Assembly (NCBI RefSeq): GCF_037893015.1
Contig: NC_133666.1
Coordinates: forward strand, 565,814,959 to 565,878,958
Direction: 5' to 3'
DNA from: Macrotis lagotis
Lineage: Eukaryota; Chordata; Mammalia; Peramelemorphia; Peramelidae
Length of the DNA stretch: 64,000 nucleotides
Shown here: one piece after another, positions 1-11,640 of the stretch
Position numbering within the stretch: position 1 is the first letter of the stretch
Layout of the letters: the number at the start of each line of letters is the position of its first letter
The notes under the pieces: model-generated
Databases searched by the model: none
What the model was told of the DNA's origin: nothing
Seen by the model: only the letters and a program-made list of their open reading frames with translations
Position numbers and translations under genes: made by a program

Positions 1-512
1 GTTCTTAAAAGGAAAGACATTTAAACTGGGGGATTTATATTTAGCTTTTATTATATGAGTATGGTAAATGATAGACTCTGATGAGAACTAGAGTGATTGT
101 GAAGATGCTTCTTAGTAACTACATCCTGGAAAACTGAAATTAAGATGGTTCTCTTGTTGGCTACAAAGAAATAAACTCTGGAATTTATAGCAGAAAACAA
201 GCACTTTCTAGAGTAGTTGATTATGCCAGTGGAGAACTGAAAGGGATTAAGGGATACTTAGTGAGGAACAACAGAGAATATCAATACTAATATACAGAAC
301 TAATATAGATCAAGACCCAGCATATTGAGAGAGTGGTGTTTTTTGGTAGTATTTGGGATCAAATCTAGTCTTCATAATTACATAACAGAGTACTGAGCCA
401 CAAGTTATCCTGGTAATAGGTGCATTAGATATTTTAAAATTTTCTATAATTAGAATATTAAATTATTCATATTTCTTCCCCAACCAAAAATCAAATTTTT
501 CTGTCAAACTGT
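1..512. other. Unannotated AT-rich sequence
   Basis: No coding potential, RNA gene or recognisable repeat was seen in this stretch. It ends where a MIR-like SINE begins. Confidence 0.4.
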
Positions 513-671
513 GGAATTTTAGAGCTAGAAAAGACATGAGATTATCATGTCCAGCAATAATTTTAGAGGTAAGGAAATTGAGATTCACAAAAATTATTGT
601 CTTGTTTAAAGTTACATAGTTATAGGGAGAAATGTTGAAAGAACCTAGATCTTCTGGATCAAAATCTAGTA

Positions 672-673
<2 letters not shown>

Positions 674-740
<67 letters not shown>

Positions 741-741
741 T
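674..741. repeat. (CTTT)n microsatellite from a SINE tail
   Basis: About 17 near-perfect CTTT units abut the 3' end of an antisense SINE, so on the SINE strand this is an (AAAG)n tail. It lies inside the SINE's target duplication, so it grew from the poly(A) tail and was not there beforehand. Confidence 0.9.
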
Positions 742-888
742 TAAGGTTTTTGCAAGGCAAATGGGGTTAAGTGACTTGCCCAAGGCCACACAGCTAGGTA
801 ATTATTAAGTGTCTGAGACCAGATTTGAACCCAGGTACTCCTGACTCCAGGGCTGGTGCTTTATCCACTAGGCCACCTAGCTGCCCCC
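742..888 (-). mobile_element. tRNA-derived L1-dependent SINE (WSINE1/SINE1-like)
   Basis: Antisense full-length copy. On the minus strand it has the 'gggggcagctaggtggc' head, a box B variant (gggttcaaatc), the 'taattacctagctgtgtgg' and 'cttgggcaagtcacttaac' blocks and the 'ccatttgccttgcaaaaac' end. A 10-bp target duplication, gtaatctttc, flanks it at 669-678 and 889-898. The family name is from memory of marsupial repeats; the structure is clear. Confidence 0.88.
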
Positions 889-959
889 GTAATCTTTCCA
901 TTGTATCACACTTAAAATAAAAAATGAAAAATGTGCTCCACCTTCTATTCCCAGGAAAT

Positions 960-1592
960 CAAGTCAATAAGTATTTATCAATCATCTACTACGTGGTACA
1001 GTCAAAAAATAGTTCTTGCTTTCAAGGAGCTCACAATATAATCAAAGAGTCAACATGTAAGCAATTATTGTAAGCAAGTCATAGAAAGGATAAATTAGGG
1101 GTTATTTCAGTGAAAAGGCTCTACAAATAAAGAGAACTTGAAAAAACTTGTTAAAATGGTACTTTAGGTGAAACTTGAAGGAAAGTAGAAAAGGGAGGAG
1201 AGAATTTAAGCTATAAGGTGAGGTAGGGGTCAGGGAAGGGGTAAGAGAGGATAAGGAGATTGGAAGTTGATAAAAAGAAAGGTAAGAAGGCAGCATGTTA
1301 TGAGGGGTTTTAAAAACCAAACAATTTTATATTTGATCCTGGAGGCAATAGGACATTGACTGAAAAGTGAGGACACTAGTTAGACTTTGTGCTTTAGGAA
1401 GATCAATTCGACAACTGAGAATGAAGATTGACTTGTAGTAGGAAAACCGACCAGTATAGACTGTAGGAATAAGTTGAGCATGAGGCAATGAGGGCCTGTA
1501 TCATAGTGGTAATAGTATGAGAGGAGAGAAGGGGACAAATACAAAAGAAAAGAGGGATACACAGATTTAGAGAATCCACCCCAAATGTTCAC
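960..1592 (-). mobile_element. L2 LINE, 3' part of ORF2 and 3' end
   Basis: On the minus strand the copy ends with the L2 tail (ctccttgaaagcaagaac, then a degraded 'tgcttaataaatgcttattga' motif near 965-990). Upstream, an open stretch translates to VVELIFLKHKV, matching the conserved L2 ORF2 string 'AARVILLKHKSD'. The phrase 'ttgatcctggaggcaatag' near 1334 is also typical of antisense L2. Heavily mutated, hence old. Confidence 0.75.
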
Positions 1593-2389
1593 ATGGCCTA
1601 TTTGTGCCCAGCCAAACTCCCATTGGTCTAATCAGCCACACAATAGGATATATTGCTACTTGACTCTAACATAATAGTATCATTTTGGTCCTCTTTGAGA
1701 ATGAAGGGTAATAACCAACTAATCAATAGTGTCAAAGGAGAAAAGGGAGCATATACAAGAGATGTTATAAAAGTATATATAGCAGGACTTGGCTATTGAT
1801 TGCATATAAATAAGCACTTGCCAGGACCAACCCTATTTAACTTTTGAGAACAGATGATACTGGGTTTAGAAAGGAAGAGAAACATAAATTAAGTTTCTCT
1901 TTGGGCTTGCTGCCTTATTCTCATTAAGCCTAAAACATTTTGGCCAATGCTTCCATTCTGAATTACTTGCAAGCTCCTTCTTAAGAGTATTAAAGGAACA
2001 GCTCCTATTAATGTGGAAATTTGTTCTCTAAAACTACAGTGGGCAAGAGAAGCTAGTTCCTTGCAATTCTGGACCTGGGAGTAAGAAAGTTAAAAATAAT
2101 AATAATTATATAGTCCTGAAGAAATCAAGAAGAGTGGAATCTTAGGGACAGAATGGAGGGGGCGGAGAATCTAAAACCAAAGATTTTTCTTATATTTGTG
2201 GGAAATATGATTTTAAAATGCAGTTGATCTTGCCTGGGCATTCTGCAATCCTTTTTTCCCCTCTGAGAAATGAGAAGTTGGTCCTTTGGGAAAGGTGTGG
2301 GTCAGAGGAAAGTGTGATGGGAAGGCTTTAAATTTCAATGAACCAAAGAATCTTGGGACTCGATTGAATTTTCAGAGAGGAAAAATAAG
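1593..2389. other. No recognised feature
   Basis: Mostly AT-rich single-copy-looking sequence without an ORF of note. The phrase 'ggtcctctttgagaatgaagggtaa' near 1688, written here only in part, resembles an RTE-SINE 3' end, so about 1560-1720 may be a decayed RTE-tailed SINE; this is weak. Confidence 0.35.
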
Positions 2390-2630
2390 ATTATAGAGCT
2401 AGAAGGGACCTTGTGGGGGTGGGGCTTTCTCTTCCAATCCCTCTTATTTTACAGCTAAGGACATCAAGATGCAGAGAGATCAAATGATTCATACTTGATA
2501 AATAATTGTTGATGTGTTTGAATTTTCTTGGAATACAGGTAAGGTACAATTTTTATTTTTTGCCTTGGATAAGTGTAATAGTAGTGGTAGAGCTGGGCTT
2601 CAAATTCACAGCCTTCATTTAACTCTAGAT
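2390..2630 (-). mobile_element. MIR-like SINE remnant
   Basis: Antisense MIR landmarks: 'attatagagctagaaggga', 'cccttattttacagctaagg' (approximate) and 'agctgggcttcaaattcaca' near the head end. The middle (about 2500-2585) does not match and may be an insertion or decay. Confidence 0.45.
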
Positions 2631-2664
2631 GTAATGTACATATTCCTCATTTTTCTTGGAAAGG

Positions 2665-3316
<652 letters not shown>

Positions 3317-3539
3317 TTAGATTGATATGAATGTATTCTTTCCCTGCAAATGATTTGTTGAGCGAAGGAATAGGTCATTTCTTGGGATCTGTCTCAGCCC
3401 TAAAATATAACTTAACTAAATTCAATAAACATATATTAAAAACCTAGATCATTTCAGGGAAATAGACTTTAAATATTTAGAAAGAGGAAGTCTAACCTTC
3501 CTCTGTAATAGGACAGGAATAATTATAATTCACATGAAT

Positions 3540-3710
3540 ACTTTCACTTTTAGGTTTGCCGGTTACTTTGTTCACAAAAATGGCATGATGTGAATAGGAC
3601 AAAATTTCTCTTTTGCAGATGAGGAAATTGAGGCAGAGAGTGTTGAAATGACTTACTCAGGGTTATACATTTAAGTATCAGAACTAAAATATAATTTTCC
3701 TGATTTAAAG
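3540..3710 (-). mobile_element. MIR-like SINE
   Basis: Antisense core is clear: 'ttgcagatgaggaaattgag' followed by 'gcagagagtgttgaaatgac' and a degraded 'cagggttatac' block. The 5' and 3' ends are indistinct. Confidence 0.65.
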
Positions 3711-5235
3711 GAAATGTCAAACTACCTTTTGAAGGATATTTCATAGATGTTACAATAATTTTAGGTCCTTTTAGCAAATTTTTCCAAAATGGTCCCTATC
3801 CTCTTTTAGATGTAAAGCAAGAGGGCCTCTATACATATTTGGCAATATTTATCCTCCTAGAAGAAAAAGTAAATAGCTTTCTAGGGCTTTTTCCCCTTAT
3901 TTTGCCTAACTGGGATTTTGCAAAATTTGTTTTTGAAGATTGGAGTTACATGAGTCAGTGACCTTCAATAAATAGGTATCTCCTCCAAGTTTAGATTTCT
4001 CTAAAATGGGTAGTGCCCCTAACTGGAGTAATTTAAAGGTATCCTTAGACATAGCTATTGAATCTCTATGAATTTTCTTTGCTGAATCAAAAAATAACAA
4101 GAAATATTAGTAGGTTATCATTCCAAGCTCTACTGCTGTCACTTCCAGATATGTCTCTTGGACCCCCTTTATATCTCTAAATTCCAAGACTATTGTGACT
4201 AACACTGAAGCAGCCAAGAAGCCATGTGTCTACTTAGGTAGTCAAAGAATATTTTTTTAACAAAGGTAAAGTTCTCTCATATAAGGCTGAATTGCCACCA
4301 ACATTCAAGTAATTTTTCTATCCTATCAAAATGTTTCATAAGAATCCATTTTTAAAACTCACCAGTACTTCCAGATTAATCAGATTTTCCAATTTATTCA
4401 TAATGTGCTAGAATATAGTATATTTTACTATAGCAGCAGCAGTAATGTTGGTAAGGAAAGGTTGAAACAAGAAACCAATTTCAGATTTCGTTTCTTATTT
4501 CTAAAATGTTTTTCCCCCCATCATAACTCTGGAAAGCCAGCACCATGACTTTTTTTAATTATCATTAGGCAACTCTGGCATAATTTATGTTAAGAGGTTT
4601 GGGCCTGTTTATGTGGTCTGGAATTTGCCAAAATTAGTAATGCGATATTCCATATTTAGCAAACCTATAGAGCAATAAATAATGACACATGACTATAGGC
4701 AAACACTGTTTGTTTAAATTCTTTTTTTTCCTGGCATTTGGGAAACGCAGGGGGCTTCCAACTCTAATTCTGCAGTATTAGGCAGCAAGTTGTACTCTGA
4801 ACCAAACCAGATGGCGATCAGCTCTGTTCCTATTATCAGCTCAATACAAAGATGGTTACCAGACCCTATTTGCAATGTTCACATTTGGAACAAATTAACA
4901 GCAGTTAGGCTGAAATGAGAAACCTCCACTTGCCTAAAAGGTTCAGAACATATCAGGCTGTAAAATCAGAAAGGGCATAGTAAGGGAAATTATGGAGGTG
5001 GGGGGCAGGGAGGAGAATAGTTCCCTGTCTACCTCGTTTTCTCCTTGCAGAATGCGTTATTTCCCTTCCAGGAGTGTTTTTCAAAGGAATTTTAATGTGG
5101 GGTATAGTGAGGATTAAAGCCTCTTTGCCTAACAGACTAGTGTATTCCATACACCATTATAGAACCTGTCAGTGAAATTATCTCATTTTTTTGCTGTCAT
5201 TAAGTAGCTGAAAATTGGGCCAGATCCATAATTTA
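3711..5235. other. Repeat-poor region, no gene seen
   Basis: About 1.5 kb in which I recognise no transposon and no ORF above background. The part from 4540 to 4960 is the least simple, with several ATTA cores, a forkhead-like tgtttgttta at 4707-4716, and mixed composition. It could hold conserved non-coding sequence, but nothing in one genome can show that. Confidence 0.35.
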
Positions 5236-5239
5236 CCAA

Positions 5240-5455
5240 GAGGAAGAGCTGAGTTCAAATCTCATCTCTAACACAGTAATAGCTGAATCCCAGTGAGTCA
5301 TTAACTTGCTTAGGTCCAGTTTCCTTATCTGTAAAATGGGGATAATACCTGTAGAACCAATTTCATAGAATTGTTTTTAGGCTAAAATAAGTTAATATAA
5401 GAAAGAGTTTTTGCAAAATAAGACCTTTGTAAACATCAGTTATTATTACACTTGC
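5240..5455 (+). mobile_element. MIR SINE, nearly full length
   Basis: Sense MIR: 'gagttcaaatctcatctcta' box B region, 'gagtcattaacttgcttagg', the core 'ccttatctgtaaaatgggga', and the 3' 'taaacatcagttattatta' end. Confidence 0.8.
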
Positions 5456-6220
5456 CTGTGTTAGTTTTGGATTTGGCAATGCTTAGAACTCACTTTCAGT
5501 CATTTTAGTTTCTATAGTAAAGATGGATTGCATACTGATTCATAAGTAGTTCAGAGAACTTCCCCTCTTTCCACATTGTGTAGCTAGAAAACTCCATTAC
5601 ACCACAAAGCAACTCACCCCTTGCACAGGAAGTTGGCTAGTAGCTTGTCTTCTCCAGCAGATTGCCCTCTCTGTCATCCTCTCTCTCCCTAATCTTTAAT
5701 CTCTCCTTGTCTTCTATCTTCTTTCCTACTGCCTACAAACATGTCCATGCTTTCCTCAGCTTAAAAGCAAAACAATAGCAAAAGCAAAACAACAAAAACA
5801 AATTCTTTACAATTTATCTGTCCATCCTTGGAAGTAATTGAATCATATTTCTCTCTTGTAAAGCATCTTGAGAAAACTGTCTATCCTTGGAGCCTCAACT
5901 TTTTCCTCCCCTTACTCTTTTCTAAACCCTCTGCAATCTGATTTACACTTCATTATTCCAAATGAAAGTGTCCTTGCTAAGGTTGCCAATGATCCCTTAA
6001 TTAAAAAAATCTAATGACTTTTTCCTTAATCCTCATTCATTTAGGCGTCTCTACAACACTTGACACTATTCACCACTCTCTTCTAGTTATTCTCTCCTTT
6101 CTCATTTTTTTGACATTGCCTTCTGTTGATTCTTCTCATTTCAGTCTATTCTTTCTCAGTCTTCTTTACTGGATCTTCAACCAGGTTATATCCATTAATC
6201 ATTGTCTCTGTCCTTTATAG

Positions 6221-6221
<1 letters not shown>

Positions 6222-6283
<62 letters not shown>

Positions 6284-6304
6284 TATACATATATATATAT
6301 ATAC
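6222..6304. repeat. (TA)n microsatellite
   Basis: About 40 TA units with two CA interruptions, directly abutting a 120-bp module that recurs at 10.3 kb. Such self-complementary tracts are length-unstable and hard to assemble. Confidence 0.95.
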
Positions 6305-6430
6305 AGACTTTGCCCCCCATGTAATTGATTTAACTGATATTTTTACTTTTTCACCTAGTGAAAAAGTTTTCTGAGGATACATAAGCTTTACTTAGGAAAT
6401 GAAGGGAGGTCATATGAAACAGAGGCTAAA
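6304..6430 (+). repeat. 120-bp module, copy A (also at 10289-10419)
   Basis: Shares long identical blocks with copy B, for example 'catgtaattgatttaactga' and 'taagctttacttaggaaatg', with a few substitutions and a 6-bp length difference. It lies inside an L2 and next to (TA)n. I do not recognise the family. Whether it is an unlisted interspersed repeat or a local copy cannot be told from the window. Confidence 0.85.
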
Positions 6431-7262
6431 TGAAGGTACTCCTTTCTTTTCTCCAATGATTCAATTATCAGCTCTATACAGATGATTCCCAGAGCTATAT
6501 ATCTACTCCTTCTTGAACTCTAATCTCACATCTCAAATTGGGTTTCCCATAGGCTCTAAATTAAGAAATGTCTTAACTAGAACTCATTCTCTTTCCTTTC
6601 ACACAATAACCCTCACTTCTCAACTTCTTTATTAGTCTAGAGAGCATCATCATCATATATCCAATCACCCAGGCTCACAACCTTGCTGTCATCTTTGATT
6701 CTTCTCTCACACTATTCCACATCTCCAATATATTACTAAGTCTTGATATGTCTATCTTCACATCATCTCTCATTTTTTGCCTTTATCTCTACTCATACAA
6801 GCTTCCACTTAAGAGCAAGCCCTCATGACTTTATACCTCAATACTATATCTGTGTGATCTTCCTATATCAAGTCTTCTCTTACTTCATTTCATCCTTTAC
6901 TAAGATGCACAAATGATCTTTTTAAAGTGTAACCTTTGACTCAATAAAATTCAGGGTTTTTCTAAGATCTATTGTAAAAACTTGAATTTGGTTTTTAAAA
7001 ACTTTCACAACCTGACTCCTTCCTCATTTCCTATTTTCACTCTTTAGTCCTCTCCATTTACTCTATGATTTAATGTCACTGTCCTTGCTTCTGTTTCTCA
7101 TACATGTTACTCTATCTTCTAACTTTTCCAATACTTAACTTCTTCATCTCTTCCTATTCATTTCACTGGCTTTACTCAATTCAAATTCTACTTTCTGCAG
7201 GAAGACTTCCTTTTCTCTTCCCTACTGCTAATCTCTTCCTCTGGGTCTGCTTTCCATTTATA

Positions 7263-7264
<2 letters not shown>

Positions 7265-7318
<54 letters not shown>

Positions 7319-7327
7319 TGTATATAT
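7265..7327. repeat. (TA)n microsatellite
   Basis: About 27 TA units bounded on both sides by 'actgtatata', inside the 3' part of the L2. Confidence 0.95.
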
Positions 7328-7684
7328 TTTGTAGGAACATAATTGTTTGCATGTTATCATCCTCTTTGAATGTGAGTTTCTCAAGGTCAGGAACTATAAT
7401 TTTTTTTCTTTTTATCTCAAGAGCTTAGCCTAGTGTCTTACATATAGTATGCATCTAATGAGGGCTAATTTATTGACTGCTTGAAATATATGGGCAAGTG
7501 TTTTACCTAACTTTATTTGGAACAATAAATATTTTATTCCAATATCATTATAGTAGGGTAGTTAATACTCAGGAGTATTTAGCAATAGGATAGGGGTTGA
7601 TAGTACAGGGTTGCAATGACTTATTATTAAATGAACCTCAATATTTTTATGCAAGTAAAATCAGGTTAAAATGGAATAGGCAGA

Positions 7685-8858
7685 AAGGGAAGTAGTTTAT
7701 GTATAAGGAAGAAATGGAGAACATCATTAAAAACAAACTAGATAATTTTGATTACATTAAATTAAAAAGCATTTGCACAGACACTATAACCAAGATCAAA
7801 AGAAATGTAGTAAATTGAGAAACAATTTTTACAACTAGTATTTCTGACAAAGGACTCAGTTCTAAAATATACAGAGAACTGAGTCAAATTTTCAAAACAA
7901 CAAGCTATTCACAAATTGACAAATAGTCAAAGGATATGCAAAGGCAATTTACAAATGAGGAAATCAAAGCAATCCATAATCATATGAAAAATTGCTCTAT
8001 ATCATTACTTATTAGAGAAATGCAAATTAAAGAATCTCTGTGGTACCACCTCACACTTCTCAGTCTGGCCAATATGACCAGAAAGGACAATGATCAATGT
8101 TGCAAGGGATGGGGAAATCTGGGACACTAATGCATTGTTAGTGGAACTGTGAACTCATCCCACCTTTCTGGAAAGCAATTTGGAATTACGCCCAAAGAAC
8201 AACAAAAATGTTCATACCCTTTGATCCAGCAATACCACTATTGGGTCTATATCCTGAAGAGATTATGAAAAAGGGTAAAAACATCACTTGTACAAAAATA
8301 TTCACAGCAGCCCTGTTTGTGGTGGCAAAGAATTGGAAATCAAGTAAATGTCCTTCAATTGAGGCATGGAACACTATTGTTCTATTAAAAACCAGGAGGA
8401 ATAGGAATTTAGGAAAGCCTGGAGGGATTTGCATGAACTGATGCTGAGCGAGATGAGCAGAACCAGAAAAACATTGTACACCCTAACAGCAACATGGTGT
8501 GGGGGGGTGATCAACCTTCATTCCATCAGTGCAACAAACAGGGACAATTTGGGGCTGTCTGCAATGGAAAATACCATCTGTATCCAGAGAAAGAATTGTG
8601 GCATTTGAACAAAGACCAAAGACTATTGCCTTTAATTTAAAAAAATATTATCTTACTATGTAATTTTGCTATCTCTTATACTTTATTTTTCTTCCTTAAG
8701 GATATGATTTCTCTCTCATCACATTTAACTTAGATCAATACATACCATGAAAATAATGTAAAGACTAACAGACTGCCTTCTATGGGGGGGGGAAGCAAGA
8801 TTAGGGGAAAAATTGTAAAACTCAAAACAAATAAAATCTTTTTTTAAAAAAAATGCAA
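7685..8858 (+). mobile_element. L1 LINE 3' end (ORF2 C-terminus and 3'UTR)
   Basis: 5'-truncated sense L1. The ORF2 C-terminal region reads in broken frames, for example MQRQFTNEEIKAIHNHMKNC and 'REMQIKESLWYHLTLLSLAN', closely matching the antisense L1 at 26.3-29.0 kb. The 3'UTR has the family's G-tract (about 8785-8792) and 'aaataaaatctttttt' before a short A tail ending near 8858. Several frame breaks, including a stop in the VVNWET region. The 5' boundary is approximate. Confidence 0.85.
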
Positions 8859-8877
8859 TAGGCACCAAAAATATCCC

Positions 8878-9142
8878 TTGCGGGTTTTGGTTATTGTGTC
8901 AGTCATTTTCTCAATTGTATTTGACTCTTTGTGACCTTCTTTTGGGTTTTCTTTACAAAGATGCTAAAATGTTTGTCATTTCCTTCTCTAACTCATTTTA
9001 TATATGAGGAAACTGAGGAAATAAAGGTTAGAAGACTTGCCCAGGGCACAGGAAGTGTATGAGGCCAGATTTGAACTCAGGAAGATAAATCTTCCAGACT
9101 CTAGACCCTGGGCTCTATCTACTGTGCCACTCAGCTGTCCTT
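8878..9142 (-). mobile_element. RTE/CORE-type tRNA SINE (MAR1-like)
   Basis: Antisense copy with the tail 'gtgtcagtcattttctcaat', 'tttgactctttgtgacc', 'ccttctctaactcatttta', the core 'atgaggaaactgaggaaata' and the head 'ggctctatctactgtgccac'. The tail resembles the bovine/marsupial RTE end, so RTE mobilisation is likely. Confidence 0.8.
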
Positions 9143-9204
9143 TGCATATGTACCCACATAAATAATTGGTATTCTTTAAATTGATGGAGTGATATTTTTT
9201 ATTT

Positions 9205-9420
9205 GAAAAATAATAATGAAAGCTCACATTTATATTGTCATGGGTTGAGAAAATACTTTACATATACAAGCTTATTTCATGTTGCAACTCTGTGAGGGAA
9301 ATTTTATACCCTCACATTATAAATGAGGAAATGAAAGTACAGAAAGGTTAACAGTTACCTACAGTCATGTAGCTAGAAGGAGGATTTAAAAATCAGTTCC
9401 CCACATTGTTCTGGCAGAAA
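9205..9420 (-). mobile_element. MIR SINE
   Basis: Antisense MIR: 'gctcacatttatattg', 'aatactttacatatacaagc', 'tgcaactctgtgaggga', 'cattataaatgaggaaatga' and 'agttacctacagtcatgtag'. Confidence 0.75.
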
Positions 9421-9639
9421 GTCCTAGAATTAACAATAGGAGAAGGAAAAAAAGCTAAGTGTTTCCTATGTGTCATTTATGTCTGTGATGTCTTACATTA
9501 AAGAAAATGCTGAATAGCAATTGCATTTTCTTCTAAGGTGTGAGGGAGTTGTTCTTACTTCTACTTTATGCTTATGAGTATCTTCCATTAGGACCATTTT
9601 TGACATTATTCTCCCAGGCTTAGCCCTACTTGTTTATTG

Positions 9640-10022
9640 CTTGGGTCCTGATTGGCTAAGAGAAAATATAAATAGCAATTGTTTCTGTTTTGGGTCAGAA
9701 ACCCTCCCAGATTGATTTTTTTTGAGGGGAGGACTAGGTTAAAGAGGTCTATTTTGCCTTAGTTTTTTCTTACTTAGCCTTAATCACTGAGTGAGAGTTG
9801 TCTCAGTCAAATTGGCCTTAAAAAGGTCTCTCTCTTACTGTATCCAGGGCCATCTCCAGTCATCCTGCTCTATATATGGCCTCTAGATCCAGTTGGCTCT
9901 GGAGGAGAAAGTGAGACTTGTGACTTAGAACAGCACCCCCTCATTTAAATCCAATTCACTTATAGAACATGACATTACATCCTTAATGTCCTGGTCCTCT
10001 ATGAGGATGAAGAACAAACAAC
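9640..10022 (+). mobile_element. RTE-tailed SINE or short RTE derivative
   Basis: From about 9835 the copy matches the RTE-SINE tail seen at 18.8, 59.4 and 62.9 kb: 'ccagggccatctccagtc', 'ggctctggaggagaaagtg', 'atccaattcactt' and 'gaggatgaagaacaaacaac'. The preceding 190 bp (with 'gtcagaaaccctcccag' and 'ggccttaaaaaggtct') appears to be part of the same composite, but I cannot name it. Confidence 0.6.
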
Positions 10023-10195
10023 AGTCCAGCTCTCTTGCTTTCTCTCTTTTTTTCAGCCCATCCTTATCCTTTTTAAATTCCTCCTTTACCCCTTTCCGAT
10101 CAGATCTTTTTAATTTTTACAATCTCTACAAATTTTTATGTATACAAATTTCTGTTCCACATTCTAGTCAAACAAAAGCAACAGAATTTATAGTT

Positions 10196-10202
<7 letters not shown>
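10023..10202. other. No recognised feature
   Basis: Pyrimidine-rich sequence between an RTE-tailed SINE and a compound microsatellite; nothing recognised. Confidence 0.35.

Positions 10203-10276
<74 letters not shown>
10203..10276. repeat. (CA)n(GA)n compound microsatellite
   Basis: About 18 CA units pass directly into about 18 GA units. Copy B of the 120-bp module begins a few bases downstream. Confidence 0.95.
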
Positions 10277-10277
<1 letters not shown>

Positions 10278-10288
10278 GGAGAGACAGA

Positions 10289-10419
10289 GAGACTGTGTCA
10301 CCATGTAATTGATTTAACTGATATTTTTACTTTTTCACCTGGTGCAGAAAGTTTTCTGAGGGAGGGATACTTAAGCTTTACTTAGGAAATGAAGGGAGGT
10401 CATATGAAGTAGAGGCTAA
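10289..10419 (+). repeat. 120-bp module, copy B
   Basis: Second copy of the module at 6304-6430, with a 6-bp 'gaggga' insertion relative to copy A. Flanked on the left by (CA)n(GA)n and 45 bp further on by (TG)n, so both copies sit against microsatellites. Confidence 0.85.
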
Positions 10420-10463
10420 CCAAACTTGTTCAGCTTGAACCCAAAAGTGAGGCAATAGGAGGA

Positions 10464-10465
10464 CT

Positions 10466-10522
<57 letters not shown>

Positions 10523-10532
10523 TGTATGTGTA
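10464..10532. repeat. (TG)n microsatellite
   Basis: About 30 TG units with TTTG interruptions at both ends. Confidence 0.95.
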
Positions 10533-10769
10533 TAACAGGGTAGGAATTTGACCTTGACATTAGCAATAACTTCTTGAAAGAACTTTCTAAAATTGGAAAA
10601 AGAAAGGGAAGTAGTGTTTTCTCTTTTTAGAGGTCTCCAGAAGTGTCTTTTTTTTCTTAAAATTTAACATATAATACTATAAGAGTTAAAACCTGGTTAC
10701 CTAATGAGCTCATGGAAACCCTATAACACTTTGAATTTATTTATAAAGTGGCATATTGTAGAAGGCATT

Positions 10770-10880
10770 ATTATTCAGTTATGGATAGAATTCTGGAATC
10801 AGAGGATTCAGGCTCAAATTTTATACTACTGATTGTGTGACCCTGGAAAAGTCCCTTACCTACTTACAGAATAAATACAT
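10770..10880 (+). mobile_element. MIR-like SINE, 5' half
   Basis: Sense head: 'atagaattctggaatcagag', 'ttcaggctcaaattttatac' (degraded box B), then 'gattgtgtgaccctggaaaa' and 'gtcccttacctacttacaga'. The core beyond is not visible. Confidence 0.65.
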
Positions 10881-11115
10881 GAGATCTGAGGATTTTGTTA
10901 TTAAAAGTTTTTTAAAAAAAAGTTCTTTCTTTTGAGTATCTCCATTCTTCCAAAAAGAGTATGGTGCAAAAAGAACCTATTATTATTTGAACATACTTCA
11001 TATGTACTTCTCCAAATGAGAAAAATACACAGGATCCAAAAACCTGAGCACTGTTAGCTCTCTATTTTCTTCTGACATTTCTATTTGGTTTTGACTCCAT
11101 GGGATATCATGAATA

Positions 11116-11640
11116 TCAATAGCCATGAGGTGATGCCAAGATGGCAGAGGACAGACAGGAATTCATCAGAATTTTCTTAAATCTCCCTCTAAACAACTTT
11201 AAATAATGCCTCAAAAAGAATTCTGAAGTGACAGAATCCAATGGCAATGTGAAACAATTGTCCAGTCCAAAACAATATATAGGATTAGTAGAAAAGATCT
11301 GTTGCACCAGGATGAGAGTGGAGCACAATCCAATGAATACACTTGCATAGGTCATGAACTAGCAAACCAGTTGCAAGGTTTAGAGGCAACTGAATTAGCA
11401 TCCATAGCAGGGACTTCCAGATCTTTCAGACCACAGATGGTAAAGGGGGTAGGACACCTAATGAGAAGGAGATTACAGAGGTCCCTTTGACATTGAGTAT
11501 ACTTTGGCTATATAAGGGGTGGTCCAATTGGGGGAGGTGATGAACAGAAGCAGAATACTTTTGAGATGGATAGGGTGAAAAAGAGAGAGAAATGGGATAA
11601 ATGGGGAAAATAGGATGGAAGGAAATACATAGTTACCATA
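11116..11640 (+). mobile_element. L1/HAL1-type 5'UTR joined to 3'UTR-like sequence
   Basis: Starts with 'tgatgccaagatggcagagg', an L1 5'UTR start with a YY1-like aagatggc core. It continues with 'gaaaagatctgttgcac', 'gatgagagtggagcacaatc' and 'cacagatggtaaaggggg', which parallels the 5'UTR of the HAL1-type element at 34.96-37.52 kb. From about 11530 it switches to 'gatagggtgaaaaagagag' and 'ggaaggaaatacatagttac', which parallels that element's 3'UTR. ORF1 is missing, so this is an internal deletion or an RNA-level chimera. Confidence 0.6.

Larger units (their letters stand above)
513..915 (-). mobile_element. MIR-like SINE, split by a younger SINE
   Basis: The left part (about 513-668) carries the antisense MIR core: a 'gaattttagagctagaa' start, then gaggtaaggaaattgag and a degraded 'ttaagtgac/cacacagct' block. 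The last bases of the element resume after 898 as 'aatctttccattgtatcaca', the antisense tRNA-head end. A younger poly(A) SINE sits in between. The order shows that the MIR is the older insertion. Confidence 0.6.
5640..7490 (+). mobile_element. L2 LINE, ORF2 RT part to 3' end
   Basis: Long sense L2 fossil. It begins with the 'cagattgccctct...catcctctctctccc' pyrimidine-rich coding block. At 6014-6120 one frame reads LGVSTTLDTIHHSLL, aligning with the L2 RT motif A string 'LSAAFDTVDHSLL'; the catalytic Asp survives but the frame is broken around it. 'cagctctatacagatgattc' (6470-6489) is the degraded YADD region. It ends with the L2 tail 'tttctcaaggtcaggaacta' and a decayed 'gtgtcttacatatagtatgc' before 7490. 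A (TA)n plus a foreign module (6222-6430) and a second (TA)n (7265-7327) interrupt it. Confidence 0.75.

Noticed and set aside
463-789. 108-codon minus-strand frame rich in KKER
   Set aside because: It is a reading of the (CTTT)n microsatellite joined to a SINE.
742-888. tRNA gene from box A/box B matches
   Set aside because: The boxes belong to the tRNA-derived head of SINEs; no cloverleaf or tRNA terminator is present. The same holds for the other SINE copies.
6126-7384. Open frames rich in Ile-Tyr repeats
   Set aside because: They are translations of the (TA)n microsatellites.
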